From a virus: a stretch of 53,908 nt of DNA. Of this stretch, positions 32,883-39,612 are shown piece by piece. Positions within the stretch are counted from its first letter, which is position 1, and each line of letters starts with the position of its first letter. Location of the stretch: IMG/VR virus record IMGVR_UViG_3300025154_000129, positions 1 through 53,908 of that record; one strand, 5' to 3'. A program made the translations under genes and the position numbers. The notes beneath the pieces are model-generated. The model worked only from the letters and a program-made list of their open reading frames with translations. It was not told the origin of the DNA and ran no database searches.

Positions 32883-34022
32883 CTACCAATCCTTTTTGGG
32901 GTACTGTTGTGTTCCTTGCATAACATTCAACATTCTCAACCAACTGTAATCATAGGGAAGGTAAATCCAATCAACATACTTGATTCCTCCGAAATTGATC
33001 TCCTGAAGTATCTTATTCGCAGCGGATTGAACATCGTTTTTTACATACATCATATCGTAGGCATATTGCAAAGCTTCAGGGAAACTAAGGTAGTTAGGAT
33101 ACACAGGAATGCAACCACAAGTTGTTGCTTCTAGTAAAGTCCAGCTTACAAAGTCCTGATGGGCGCAATTGAATTGAATTTTTGATTCCAACAGATTGTG
33201 GTAATATTCCTCTTTTGTGAGATTGATTTTGATATCAAAGTTATCAGGATACTTATCTTTGTAGCGATACACCTTGTCAATAAGCTCAGGGTTGTTAGAT
33301 CGTAGTTCAGGGGAGGATGTGGTCACTAAGAAATTGATGTAGTCATTTCCTGATTCGAGTATTTCATCAACAACGGAAAGAAAGAACAAAGGATCTTTTT
33401 CTTCATCCCACCTCGAAGTGAAAATTATTTGATTCTTCTTTTTCGGAAGTGTGCCAGGAAAGTGAGTTCTAACTTCATCACTATTGTAAGGCAAACCCGT
33501 GATATGTACTGTTTCTTCACTCCCTACGCCTGCATACAAGCATAGATCTCTCAGACAGGTGCTGGTTACAAATATGCCATCAAAGAAATTGCCTTGCCCT
33601 ACTTCAAAGTGTCGCATCCATTTTCTCATAGGGTATGTAAAATCATAAATGTCAACAGTTTGGGCATGGAGCATGGCAAATATTTTAGGTTTAATACCTG
33701 TTAGATGAAAAGCGTAGGGAAGAGCTTCTATACCCGGCGTCCAAAAATCATCAAGATAAATACAATCATCTGAGCTTATTTCTCCCTCATTTAATTTCCT
33801 TAGAAAATTCTGAATTTGACTACATGACCAATAACCTCGACCGCAAGCATCTAAAACGCTACCTGATCTTATATCATCATTTAGGCTTGCTCCTTCTATT
33901 CTTTCATAATTTAAACCTATTTGATTCCATCTTGACTCTAACCATCCCTCTTTTTCCTTCGACAACTGACAAGTATATCGAGAACGATAAGGTTCTAAAG
34001 GAAAATACCATAACTTTCTCAT
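32883..34022 (-). CDS. GT-B fold glycosyltransferase (family 4-like)
   Basis: 379 residues. The C-terminal half has the donor-binding Rossmann pattern: IIFTSRWDEEKDPLFFLSVV, FLVTTSSPEL, KINLTKEEYYHNLLESKIQF and SWTLLEATTCGCIPVYPNYL, the last being the E-x7 region with the GxIPV turn of GT4-type enzymes. The N-terminal half (WYFPLEPYRSRYT, DCIYLDDFWTPGIEALPY) would bind the acceptor. It starts 4 bases inside the upstream gene and is followed at once by the PTPS-like and DpdA-like genes. The natural reading is a sugar transfer linked to the modified base; transfer to another acceptor is not excluded. Confidence 0.8.
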   Translation of the reverse strand: MRKLWYFPLEPYRSRYTCQLSKEKEGWLESRWNQIGLNYERIEGASLNDDIRSGSVLDACGRGYWSCSQIQNFLRKLNEGEISSDDCIYLDDFWTPGIEALPYAFHLTGIKPKIFAMLHAQTVDIYDFTYPMRKWMRHFEVGQGNFFDGIFVTSTCLRDLCLYAGVGSEETVHITGLPYNSDEVRTHFPGTLPKKKNQIIFTSRWDEEKDPLFFLSVVDEILESGNDYINFLVTTSSPELRSNNPELIDKVYRYKDKYPDNFDIKINLTKEEYYHNLLESKIQFNCAHQDFVSWTLLEATTCGCIPVYPNYLSFPEALQYAYDMMYVKNDVQSAANKILQEINFGGIKYVDWIYLPYDYSWLRMLNVMQGTQQYPKKDW

Positions 34023-34471
34023 ACAACCTCCTTATCTGTTTTGTATAAAATATCGTCAGGTTCTGTAAAATATTTGCTTTTCATCTCAAACCAGACTACC
34101 TCTTTCTTTTCATTTACCAATTTGATATCAAAACATCCCATAAAATCAAAATCAAAAGCAACCGGCAAAGTAAGAACTACTTTTATATTATCAGGTTGCA
34201 TATATGCAAGATTATCCCATATCTTTGCATATTGCTCAGGATTGTTTATTTCTATAACAACCTCTGATTCTTTTGTTAGATGCTCAAGCAATTCAACATT
34301 AATATCAGAAATGCCTTGGTTATTGTTTGCTCCGAAATAGACTCGTTTTATCTCAGGGTTTTCACTCAGGATTTTCAAGATCTCATTGTTGCCTACATCT
34401 TTAGACCCGATGAATAAAGTAAGAGCTCCTTTATCAGGACCCTCTGCTTCATTTCCTATGAATAGTTGCAT
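34019..34471 (-). CDS. Hypothetical protein within the base-modification locus
   Basis: 150 residues. MQLFIGNEAEGPDKGALTLF and VYFGANNNQGISD open an alpha/beta pattern; LTLPVAFDFDFMGCFDIKLV comes near the end. The alternation of strands and helices (EVVIEINNPEQYAKIWDNLA) could be a TIM-barrel-like or Rossmann half. It overlaps the glycosyltransferase start by 4 bases and lies 4 bases after folE, so it is most likely part of the same pathway. I do not recognise the family; no radical SAM cysteines are present. Confidence 0.65.
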   Translation of the reverse strand: MQLFIGNEAEGPDKGALTLFIGSKDVGNNEILKILSENPEIKRVYFGANNNQGISDINVELLEHLTKESEVVIEINNPEQYAKIWDNLAYMQPDNIKVVLTLPVAFDFDFMGCFDIKLVNEKKEVVWFEMKSKYFTEPDDILYKTDKEVV

Positions 34472-34475
34472 CTTC

Positions 34476-35054
34476 TTATCTCCTCATCATTAATGATAAT
34501 TCAATCATTTTTATAGCCTTTTCTTCCAAGACTGATATTTCTTTGAAAGAACCTCTAACCACAGATGTTATCATTCCCGAATCAGGTTCTTCTATGCCTC
34601 TGTGTGCCATGCATCCGTGGACAGCATCTATGTAGATCATACAACCTTGCGGCTGTATATTAGTTTCAAATCTGTCAAGAATGAGTTCTCCTAGCGACTC
34701 TTGAAGAATAGGTTGTTTTGAATAATGTTTAATCAAACGAGCAGGTTTGCTTGCTCCTATTAGCACTCTATCCGGAATGTAGAAGAACCAAGCATATCCT
34801 GATACAGGAAGAAAATGATGAGGGCAGATAGAAATGAAACTTATCTTAGGAAATGAAATGATCTGATCATAGTTATACTCATTAGGAAAACAGGCGTAAT
34901 CATCAAATTCTGTATCACAATTACAAAGAAACTCCTTGCAATACATTTTAGCTATTCTCTTAGGAGTATCTTTATAATTGGGATTGTGAATATTGAGATC
35001 CAAACCTGTTTCTAACATAGATCGAATACAATGTTCGACATGTTTCTGATCCAT
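34476..35054 (-). CDS. folE: GTP cyclohydrolase I
   Basis: 192 residues. FolE turns GTP into 7,8-dihydroneopterin triphosphate, the first step of both folate and 7-deazaguanine synthesis. Zinc ligands are visible in ICPHHFLPVSGYAWF (Cys77, His80) and HGCMAHRGIEEPDSGM (Cys near 151). RVLIGASKPARLIKHYSKQP is the substrate-binding helix. The protein matches the size of the catalytic core without the longer N-terminal part of E. coli FolE. Together with QueD and QueE in the same strand it points to a phage-encoded pathway. A 13-bp stem-loop (35092-35130) lies in front of the gene. Confidence 0.93.
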   Translation of the reverse strand: MDQKHVEHCIRSMLETGLDLNIHNPNYKDTPKRIAKMYCKEFLCNCDTEFDDYACFPNEYNYDQIISFPKISFISICPHHFLPVSGYAWFFYIPDRVLIGASKPARLIKHYSKQPILQESLGELILDRFETNIQPQGCMIYIDAVHGCMAHRGIEEPDSGMITSVVRGSFKEISVLEEKAIKMIELSLMMRR

Positions 35055-35091
35055 TTATTCTCCAACAGAATAGTGAAACGGAAAGCAAAGG

Positions 35092-35130
35092 AAGATAGAG
35101 GCTTACCTATACTAAGAAAGCCTCTATCTT
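35092..35130. terminator. 13-bp perfect stem-loop before folE
   Basis: Arms 35092-35104 and 35118-35130 pair perfectly; the loop is 13 bases. It lies 10 bases after the stop of the AT-hook gene and 38 bases before the folE start. No long T run follows on the - strand, so it may be a weak terminator, a processing site or a stabilising 3' end. Confidence 0.45.
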
Positions 35131-35139
35131 AAATTGAAA

Positions 35140-35796
35140 CTACATTTTTTCTTGTTCGATCTTAAAAAAAGATACTTCGGCTTCTCCTACTTTCTTTTTC
35201 GTTTCTGTGAGAGTAAGAGTAGGTCTTTTATCTTTGATATGCTTGAGATGGGACTGGATACGAAACTTCTTACAGGTACATTTCTCTGCTATTTCGTCCA
35301 AAGTTCCACCTTCCCAAAGAGCATCGTCAATCGCTGCTGCTTGAGTTCCTATCAAATGGCCATATCGAGATCGAGGGAGGTCCTGAATAGGCATACGCTC
35401 ACGAGGTTTCTTCTCTTTCGGTTCAGCAGGCTTGTCTCCTTCCGCTTTCTCTTTCTTAGGACGACCTCTCTTCTTAGGCTCCTCGGTCTTTGCCTCTTCT
35501 TTCTTTTCAGGTTCTGGTTCAGGAGCAGGTTCGTTGCCCTCATCTGAGTAAACAGCATTGTAAAAATCTACTGCGACTTTTGCTTTCTCCGCAAGTTCTT
35601 TTGTTGCTACGGGATCAGGATCATCAGATCCTTCTTTGTAAAGAATACTATCGAACTTCTCAGTGAAAACCTTGAGCAAAGCTTCTTTGCCTGTTCCTAC
35701 TATGCGAATCTTCACATCTCCGAGAAGCCCACTTTCATTGATCGCTTTAGCTGCCGTTTGCAGCTCCTTCGACTTGATATCTTCCAACTTTTTCAT
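35140..35796 (-). CDS. AT-hook, nucleoid-associated-like protein
   Basis: 218 residues in three parts. Residues 1-95 form a compact alpha/beta region (IRIVGTGKEALLKVFTEKFD). Residues 95-150 are a low-complexity Glu/Lys/Pro linker that contains KKRGRPKKEK, an AT-hook that grips the minor groove of AT-rich DNA. Residues 150-218 look like a small helical domain (GGTLDEIAEKCTCKKFRIQS) of the HTH type. It lies 8 bases after the HU-like gene and shares its promoter. A chromatin-like or regulatory role on phage DNA is likely but inferred. Confidence 0.7.
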   Translation of the reverse strand: MKKLEDIKSKELQTAAKAINESGLLGDVKIRIVGTGKEALLKVFTEKFDSILYKEGSDDPDPVATKELAEKAKVAVDFYNAVYSDEGNEPAPEPEPEKKEEAKTEEPKKRGRPKKEKAEGDKPAEPKEKKPRERMPIQDLPRSRYGHLIGTQAAAIDDALWEGGTLDEIAEKCTCKKFRIQSHLKHIKDKRPTLTLTETKKKVGEAEVSFFKIEQEKM

Positions 35797-35804
35797 TGTA
35801 TCTC

Positions 35805-36086
35805 CTATTTGTCGTTCAGTTCGTTCTTGGTTTCTCTGGCAGCTTTAAACTTGATCAATTTTGACTCAGGGATCTCAAGTGCTTCCCCTGTCCTGGGATT
35901 ATGTCCTGTTCGTACAGGGCGAATAGCTATCTTGAACTTCCCAAACCCATGAATTGCAACCTCTTCCCCTTGCATCAACTTTACCTTTATCTCAGTGAAG
36001 ATATAATCAACGATCCCCTTTGCTTTGTCCTTGTTCACCCCTTCAATGTTCTTCCTGATACCATCAATCAGATCTGCCTTTGTCAT
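35805..36086 (-). CDS. HU/IHF-family DNA-bending protein
   Basis: 93 residues from ATG 36086, chosen for AAGGAGAAACAAGA upstream. MTKADLIDGIRKNIEGVNKD gives the helical base, VAIHGFGKFKIAIRPVRTGH the beta saddle, and NPRTGEALEIPESKLIKFKA the arm with the conserved RNPRTG-like tip and the final strand. Such proteins bend and compact DNA and help replication or packaging. The upstream region holds a promoter with a palindrome (36156-36185). It is cotranscribed with the AT-hook gene. Confidence 0.93.
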   Translation of the reverse strand: MTKADLIDGIRKNIEGVNKDKAKGIVDYIFTEIKVKLMQGEEVAIHGFGKFKIAIRPVRTGHNPRTGEALEIPESKLIKFKAARETKNELNDK

Positions 36087-36155
36087 TCTTGTTTCTCCTT
36101 GATTGTTTTGATTTTTTACTCCCTTCAAGCACCTTGCTTGATTTCGATTGTTATT

Positions 36156-36185
36156 ATTATACTAGCACACTTTTTAAAAAGTGAA
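36156..36185 (-). promoter_or_regulatory. Promoter with overlapping palindrome before the HU-like gene
   Basis: On the - strand TTCACT (36185-36180) and TATAAT (36161-36156) are 18 bases apart, a good sigma-70-type pair. A perfect 16-bp palindrome, CACTTTTTAAAAAGTG (36168-36183), overlaps the -35 box and the spacer and could be an operator for a dimeric repressor or for autoregulation by the HU-like protein. Confidence 0.6.
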
Positions 36186-36217
36186 GCGAAAAAGTTAAAG
36201 GGTTGAGAAAAAAACCT

Positions 36218-36874
36218 CTATTTCAGACCAAGGAGCTTATGTACTTGAATATTCAGATAAAAATCGTTTATGCCTTGCGCTTCTAGCTCTCGGAGTATGT
36301 AGTGATGTCCTATTATAGTATCATCAGGGTTTATTTTGTTGAGAGGGGAGAAAGCAAATTGAGCATGACATAAACGACCATCTTTCAACTGTCTGTATAC
36401 TTCGATAGCTCTTTTCAAGTCAAGCTCAGTTCCTATAACGAACTTTACAAAATCTCTCGGTCGCAATCCATTGAAGTTGAACATATTCATTCTGTCTTCC
36501 ATACCTGAACTAGGTAGCTTATAATCCACAACAAAACTATTTACTCCGTAACCGAAAGCAGCAATTGTTCCGTTAGTCTCAATCGAAACAATCTTTTTCT
36601 CCACATTCAGTTCCCTGGTCAGATCAAATACGTTTTCTTGTAGAAGAGGCTCACCACCTGTTATTGTGACTTTCTTTGTCTTGCACTCCTTTACAATATC
36701 AATAATATTCATTTCAGTTCCTGAAGCAAAACTCTGAGCTTCAGGTGTGTCACAAGCTCTACAACGCAAATTGCACCCTGCCAAACGAATAAATGTTGTG
36801 ATTCTTCCTTGTCCTGTATTGCACACTTCACCTTCTATACTTCTAAAAATCTCTTTCACTTTCAGAGTTTTCAT
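36218..36874 (-). CDS. queE: 7-carboxy-7-deazaguanine synthase (radical SAM)
   Basis: About 218 residues. QueE converts 6-carboxytetrahydropterin to 7-carboxy-7-deazaguanine (CDG) with a radical SAM mechanism. IFRSIEGEVCNTGQGRITTF is the QueE-specific opening; AGCNLRCRACDT gives the Cx3Cx2C iron-sulfur site; TITGGEPLLQ is the SAM-binding GGEP motif; SIETNGT and VDYKLPSSGM follow. FAFSPL near residue 175 also fits. It is preceded by a small gene that overlaps it by about 30 bases. It belongs with FolE and QueD; no QueC is visible in the window. Confidence 0.93.
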   Translation of the reverse strand: MKTLKVKEIFRSIEGEVCNTGQGRITTFIRLAGCNLRCRACDTPEAQSFASGTEMNIIDIVKECKTKKVTITGGEPLLQENVFDLTRELNVEKKIVSIETNGTIAAFGYGVNSFVVDYKLPSSGMEDRMNMFNFNGLRPRDFVKFVIGTELDLKRAIEVYRQLKDGRLCHAQFAFSPLNKINPDDTIIGHHYILRELEAQGINDFYLNIQVHKLLGLK

Positions 36875-37169
36875 CATCCCCTCTTTTTGTTCTCTCTCTG
36901 TTCGCTGTTTCTAGTTTGAACTTCAATTTCTTCCTCATCTCTTCGTTAAAAATAACTTTCCTTAAAGCCTCTTCATCAGCACTTAGTATCTGACAACACC
37001 AAACAAAAGAACCAGGTCTATTACTATTCGATTCAAACCATTTGAAAGCTGACTGTCTATCTGTTTCAATCTCTTGTTTTTTTGCTGTAGTAGATACTTT
37101 ATCCAAATCTGTTATTGCAGACAAAATCATCTCTCTGAATAGATCCTTATTAGCTTCTTTATCATACAC
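36843..37169 (-). CDS. Hypothetical protein between queD and queE
   Basis: About 108 residues from GTG 37169, 5 bases after the queD stop and behind AAAGGTAGAAAA; a longer frame would start at TTG inside queD. AFKWFESNSNRPGSFVWCCQ followed by ILSADEEALRK resembles a small helical domain seen in many phage and prophage hypotheticals of unknown role. The C-terminus is highly charged (ETANRERTKRGDDENSESER). It overlaps queE by about 30 bases. Confidence 0.6.
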   Translation of the reverse strand: MYDKEANKDLFREMILSAITDLDKVSTTAKKQEIETDRQSAFKWFESNSNRPGSFVWCCQILSADEEALRKVIFNEEMRKKLKFKLETANRERTKRGDDENSESERDF

Positions 37170-37173
37170 TTTT

Positions 37174-37545
37174 CTACCTTTCTTTTGTCCATTCTGTATA
37201 TGAGGTTGAAGTTTCCCAGAACCTGATTCTCTCAAGAACTATTTCAGAATTTTCCAATGTAGTATTGAGTTTATCTGCTATCCATGTAACCACGTTCTCT
37301 GAAGTGGGGTTATCAAAAAGCGTATTGAGGTCTTTATGATCCAAATGCTTTACGATATCAACATCAACCATATCCTTCAGCTTTTTGAAATCGCAGATGA
37401 AACCTGTTTCAGGATCTACTCCGTATCTATTTGATACAGTTATTTCTATAATAGCGTTATGTCCATGAGGATTTTTGCAATCACCTTCGTACTTAGGAAG
37501 ATGATGAGCATAAGAAATTTCAAACAATTTCGTAACGGTTTTCAT
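37174..37545 (-). CDS. queD: 6-carboxytetrahydropterin synthase
   Basis: 123 residues. QueD makes 6-carboxy-5,6,7,8-tetrahydropterin from dihydroneopterin triphosphate. The zinc histidines lie in YAHHLPKYEGDCKNPHGHN (His15, His27, His29) with Cys23 as the catalytic cysteine. KHLDHKDLN and NPTSENVVTWIADKL are the conserved pterin-binding parts, and ETSTSYTEW holds the glutamate that anchors the pterin. It overlaps the cupin gene by 4 bases. It supplies QueE in the CDG pathway. Confidence 0.93.
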   Translation of the reverse strand: MKTVTKLFEISYAHHLPKYEGDCKNPHGHNAIIEITVSNRYGVDPETGFICDFKKLKDMVDVDIVKHLDHKDLNTLFDNPTSENVVTWIADKLNTTLENSEIVLERIRFWETSTSYTEWTKER

Positions 37546-37922
37546 AAGTAAGATCTCCTATAAGCGTAAAAATCATCAATTTGTCTGCCTTCTTCTACCT
37601 TGACTGCATCTTCATCATCATGATGAGTGGAAACTTCAAGCAAGATAGAACTCACCATAGAACTGAAACGATGCTTTGTATGAGGAGGAACAATAACAGA
37701 TTGGCCCTCTTTCATCAGTGTTCGTGTACTTTCAATCTCAATCCTAACAATTCCTTTCAAAATGTAGAAAGTTTCATGTTTGACGGGGTGATAATGAAGA
37801 CTGCATTGAAACCCCGGTTTGATATGAAGTAACTTACCACAATACATTTCATTATTCACTATGATTTCTTCACGTCCCCACAGCTTTTCTACTTTCTTGA
37901 TTTTGTTGTTAAAATGCATCAT
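37542..37922 (-). CDS. Cupin-fold protein, sugar isomerase-like
   Basis: 126 residues. SLHYHPVKHETFYILKG gives the HxH-x4-E metal site of a cupin, and VIVPPHTKHRFSSM the second motif. VEKLWGREEIIVNNEMYCGK and EVSTHHDDEDAVK match small cupins that accompany sugar-nucleotide genes (lyxose isomerase or mannose-6-phosphate isomerase type II relatives). ATG 37922 follows AAGGGGGCG. As first gene of the unit with queD and queE and with a glycosyltransferase further downstream, it may prepare or bind a sugar; its exact reaction is unknown. Confidence 0.7.
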   Translation of the reverse strand: MMHFNNKIKKVEKLWGREEIIVNNEMYCGKLLHIKPGFQCSLHYHPVKHETFYILKGIVRIEIESTRTLMKEGQSVIVPPHTKHRFSSMVSSILLEVSTHHDDEDAVKVEEGRQIDDFYAYRRSYL

Positions 37923-38077
37923 CGCCCCCTTCGCGTCTGAGAGTGCTCTCCTTCGATTTTAGTTTCAGATCGTAGTTGTAGTCGTTTTGAGTAAGAAGAT
38001 TGAAGGAAAATACAAGGAAATCGTTTCCTTGACTATGTTAGAATCAACTGAGAGACTAGATTAGAACAGAATCTTTT
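37923..38077 (-). promoter_or_regulatory. Intergenic region with hairpin, before the cupin-queD-queE unit
   Basis: CAAGGAAA (38013-38020) and TTTCCTTG (38024-38031) form a hairpin with a 3-base loop. Read on the - strand it is followed by TATTTTCCTTCAATC, a partly T-rich tail, so it may end the helicase transcript. The same element with the same flank occurs at the left end of the window. No clear promoter could be picked, although a start point for the cupin gene is expected here. Confidence 0.45.
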
Positions 38078-39604
38078 TCATCTTGAAGATCCTCTCTTTA
38101 TGATTGAATCCAAATATGCTTGCCCAACATCTAAATTCCTAAGAATCAGTAACTCATCATCCTCGAACATCTTCTTATGTCGATGCTCAAGTAATCCGAT
38201 CTTCGTTACATTCATCCTGTTTGCTTGGGTTGTTGTATTGATCGCCATTGCAACATCAACATGACCTAATATTTGCCTAGCTCTGCCTATGTTACTTGAC
38301 TTGATTTGTGCTGCCCCAAGTGCTTCAGTTGTAACTTGAGAGGGTGCAAACAATAGATATCCTTTCTCTGAAGCTCTACCTACAATTCTCATCCAAATGT
38401 TGTTGATGCTTTCCCAATCAGATTTGAACCTATCATCAGATCTAGTGATTTCAGGTTGATCCCATATGACAGCTTTAGGAACAAAGCCGTGTATATGCTC
38501 CAACATATCAAGATCTCTGAATACATCGTTGACTGAGGCTCCGAATCTAGGGTAACACAGGACTCTGAGATAGTCATTGCCATAGTATTTGGAATAATCA
38601 TCAATTTTTTGATAGACATTATCATAGGTGTACTTAGGTCTCTCAACTGCTTCAAACCAGATTGCTTGCTGATACAATTCAGGATCGTTATTTCTGCACC
38701 AAGAACAAACTCGATAAGGGCTGTCTTGAGTAAATTCAGGATTGGGGTTTTCTTCAGTCTTGAGTTGAACCCTGTTCTCTCTCTCGTTCCTATTGCATTC
38801 ACCTGTTTGATTCATTTCACAATCGAAACGAGGGTAGATGTAAATATTTGATGCTTCCTCTCCGTATGCTGTTATCCTTTTATAAATCCTTTCGTTTATG
38901 TCAGGACGTAACATTTCGAGACTTACATAAACAGTTGGTATTTTGCTAGAAGATGTTAAAAATGCAGTCTCCAAACAGTAGGAGCTTTTATAGCCTTTGT
39001 ATTTTCCCGCAATCAGCACAGTCCAACCTTGTCTGAGAGGACCGACAAAATCACCAAATGCTCCAGGAAATCTAAAGAAGTCCGATTCTTTGGCAGCGAA
39101 GGATTCTGCAATAAATCGTTGTTCAAAAGGATTATAGCAGTTTGAAGTGGCTTTGCTTATTTTCTTTAACCCTAGCATCTCCGCTTCAGCATCTTCGGTT
39201 TTATCTTTCTCTACAAGAGCAAGAGCATTTCTTGCTCGGATCTCAATCTCTCGTTTTTTGTAGTATCTTAGCGTCTGCTGTACGTGGTAATCTGTATTGA
39301 AGCTCTCTAGTGCTTCAAATTCTCTTGACAGAGTGGAGAGAAATGAAGCGATTAGAGTAGCTTCATTAGGATCAAGACGTTCTCTTTCTGCTTCGTAGAT
39401 GGATTCAATGTTCTTTAGCGGAGCTTGATTGTAAATGTTGTAATATTCAAGTATCCACTGTGACACTCGTTTGACGAAGGAACTTCTGAAATAATCAGAA
39501 TCGTAGGAAGGTATGATGTTTTTAAGAAAGTCTGAGGATACGATCATCCCCGTTAGAATTTGCTTTTCTACAGAGGAATCTATTGTGTATCTGGTAAGTT
39601 CCAC
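38078..39604 (-). CDS. DnaB-like replicative helicase with zinc-finger insertion
   Basis: 508 residues from GTG 39604 behind AGGAGGAT. Residues 1-150 resemble the DnaB N-terminal helical domain. The RecA-like core starts with GWTVLIAGKYKGYKSSYCLE; the P-loop GKYKGYKSS (about 200-208) lacks the second glycine of the usual GxxxxGKS. YVSLEMLRPDINERIYKRI is the DnaB-type arm and AVIWDQPE the Walker B. Inserted at about 260-305 are four cysteines (262, 270, 300, 303; C-x7-C-x29-C-x2-C), a likely zinc site that normal DnaB lacks. Arginine-finger candidates lie near ILGHVDVAMAI. It acts with the primase at 44333-45265. Confidence 0.8.
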   Translation of the reverse strand: MELTRYTIDSSVEKQILTGMIVSSDFLKNIIPSYDSDYFRSSFVKRVSQWILEYYNIYNQAPLKNIESIYEAERERLDPNEATLIASFLSTLSREFEALESFNTDYHVQQTLRYYKKREIEIRARNALALVEKDKTEDAEAEMLGLKKISKATSNCYNPFEQRFIAESFAAKESDFFRFPGAFGDFVGPLRQGWTVLIAGKYKGYKSSYCLETAFLTSSSKIPTVYVSLEMLRPDINERIYKRITAYGEEASNIYIYPRFDCEMNQTGECNRNERENRVQLKTEENPNPEFTQDSPYRVCSWCRNNDPELYQQAIWFEAVERPKYTYDNVYQKIDDYSKYYGNDYLRVLCYPRFGASVNDVFRDLDMLEHIHGFVPKAVIWDQPEITRSDDRFKSDWESINNIWMRIVGRASEKGYLLFAPSQVTTEALGAAQIKSSNIGRARQILGHVDVAMAINTTTQANRMNVTKIGLLEHRHKKMFEDDELLILRNLDVGQAYLDSIIKRGSSR

Positions 39605-39612
39605 ACATCCTC

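Noticed and set aside
34019-34471. QueC or a second QueE
   Set aside because: There is no SGGxDS nucleotide-binding motif and no Cx3Cx2C cluster site.
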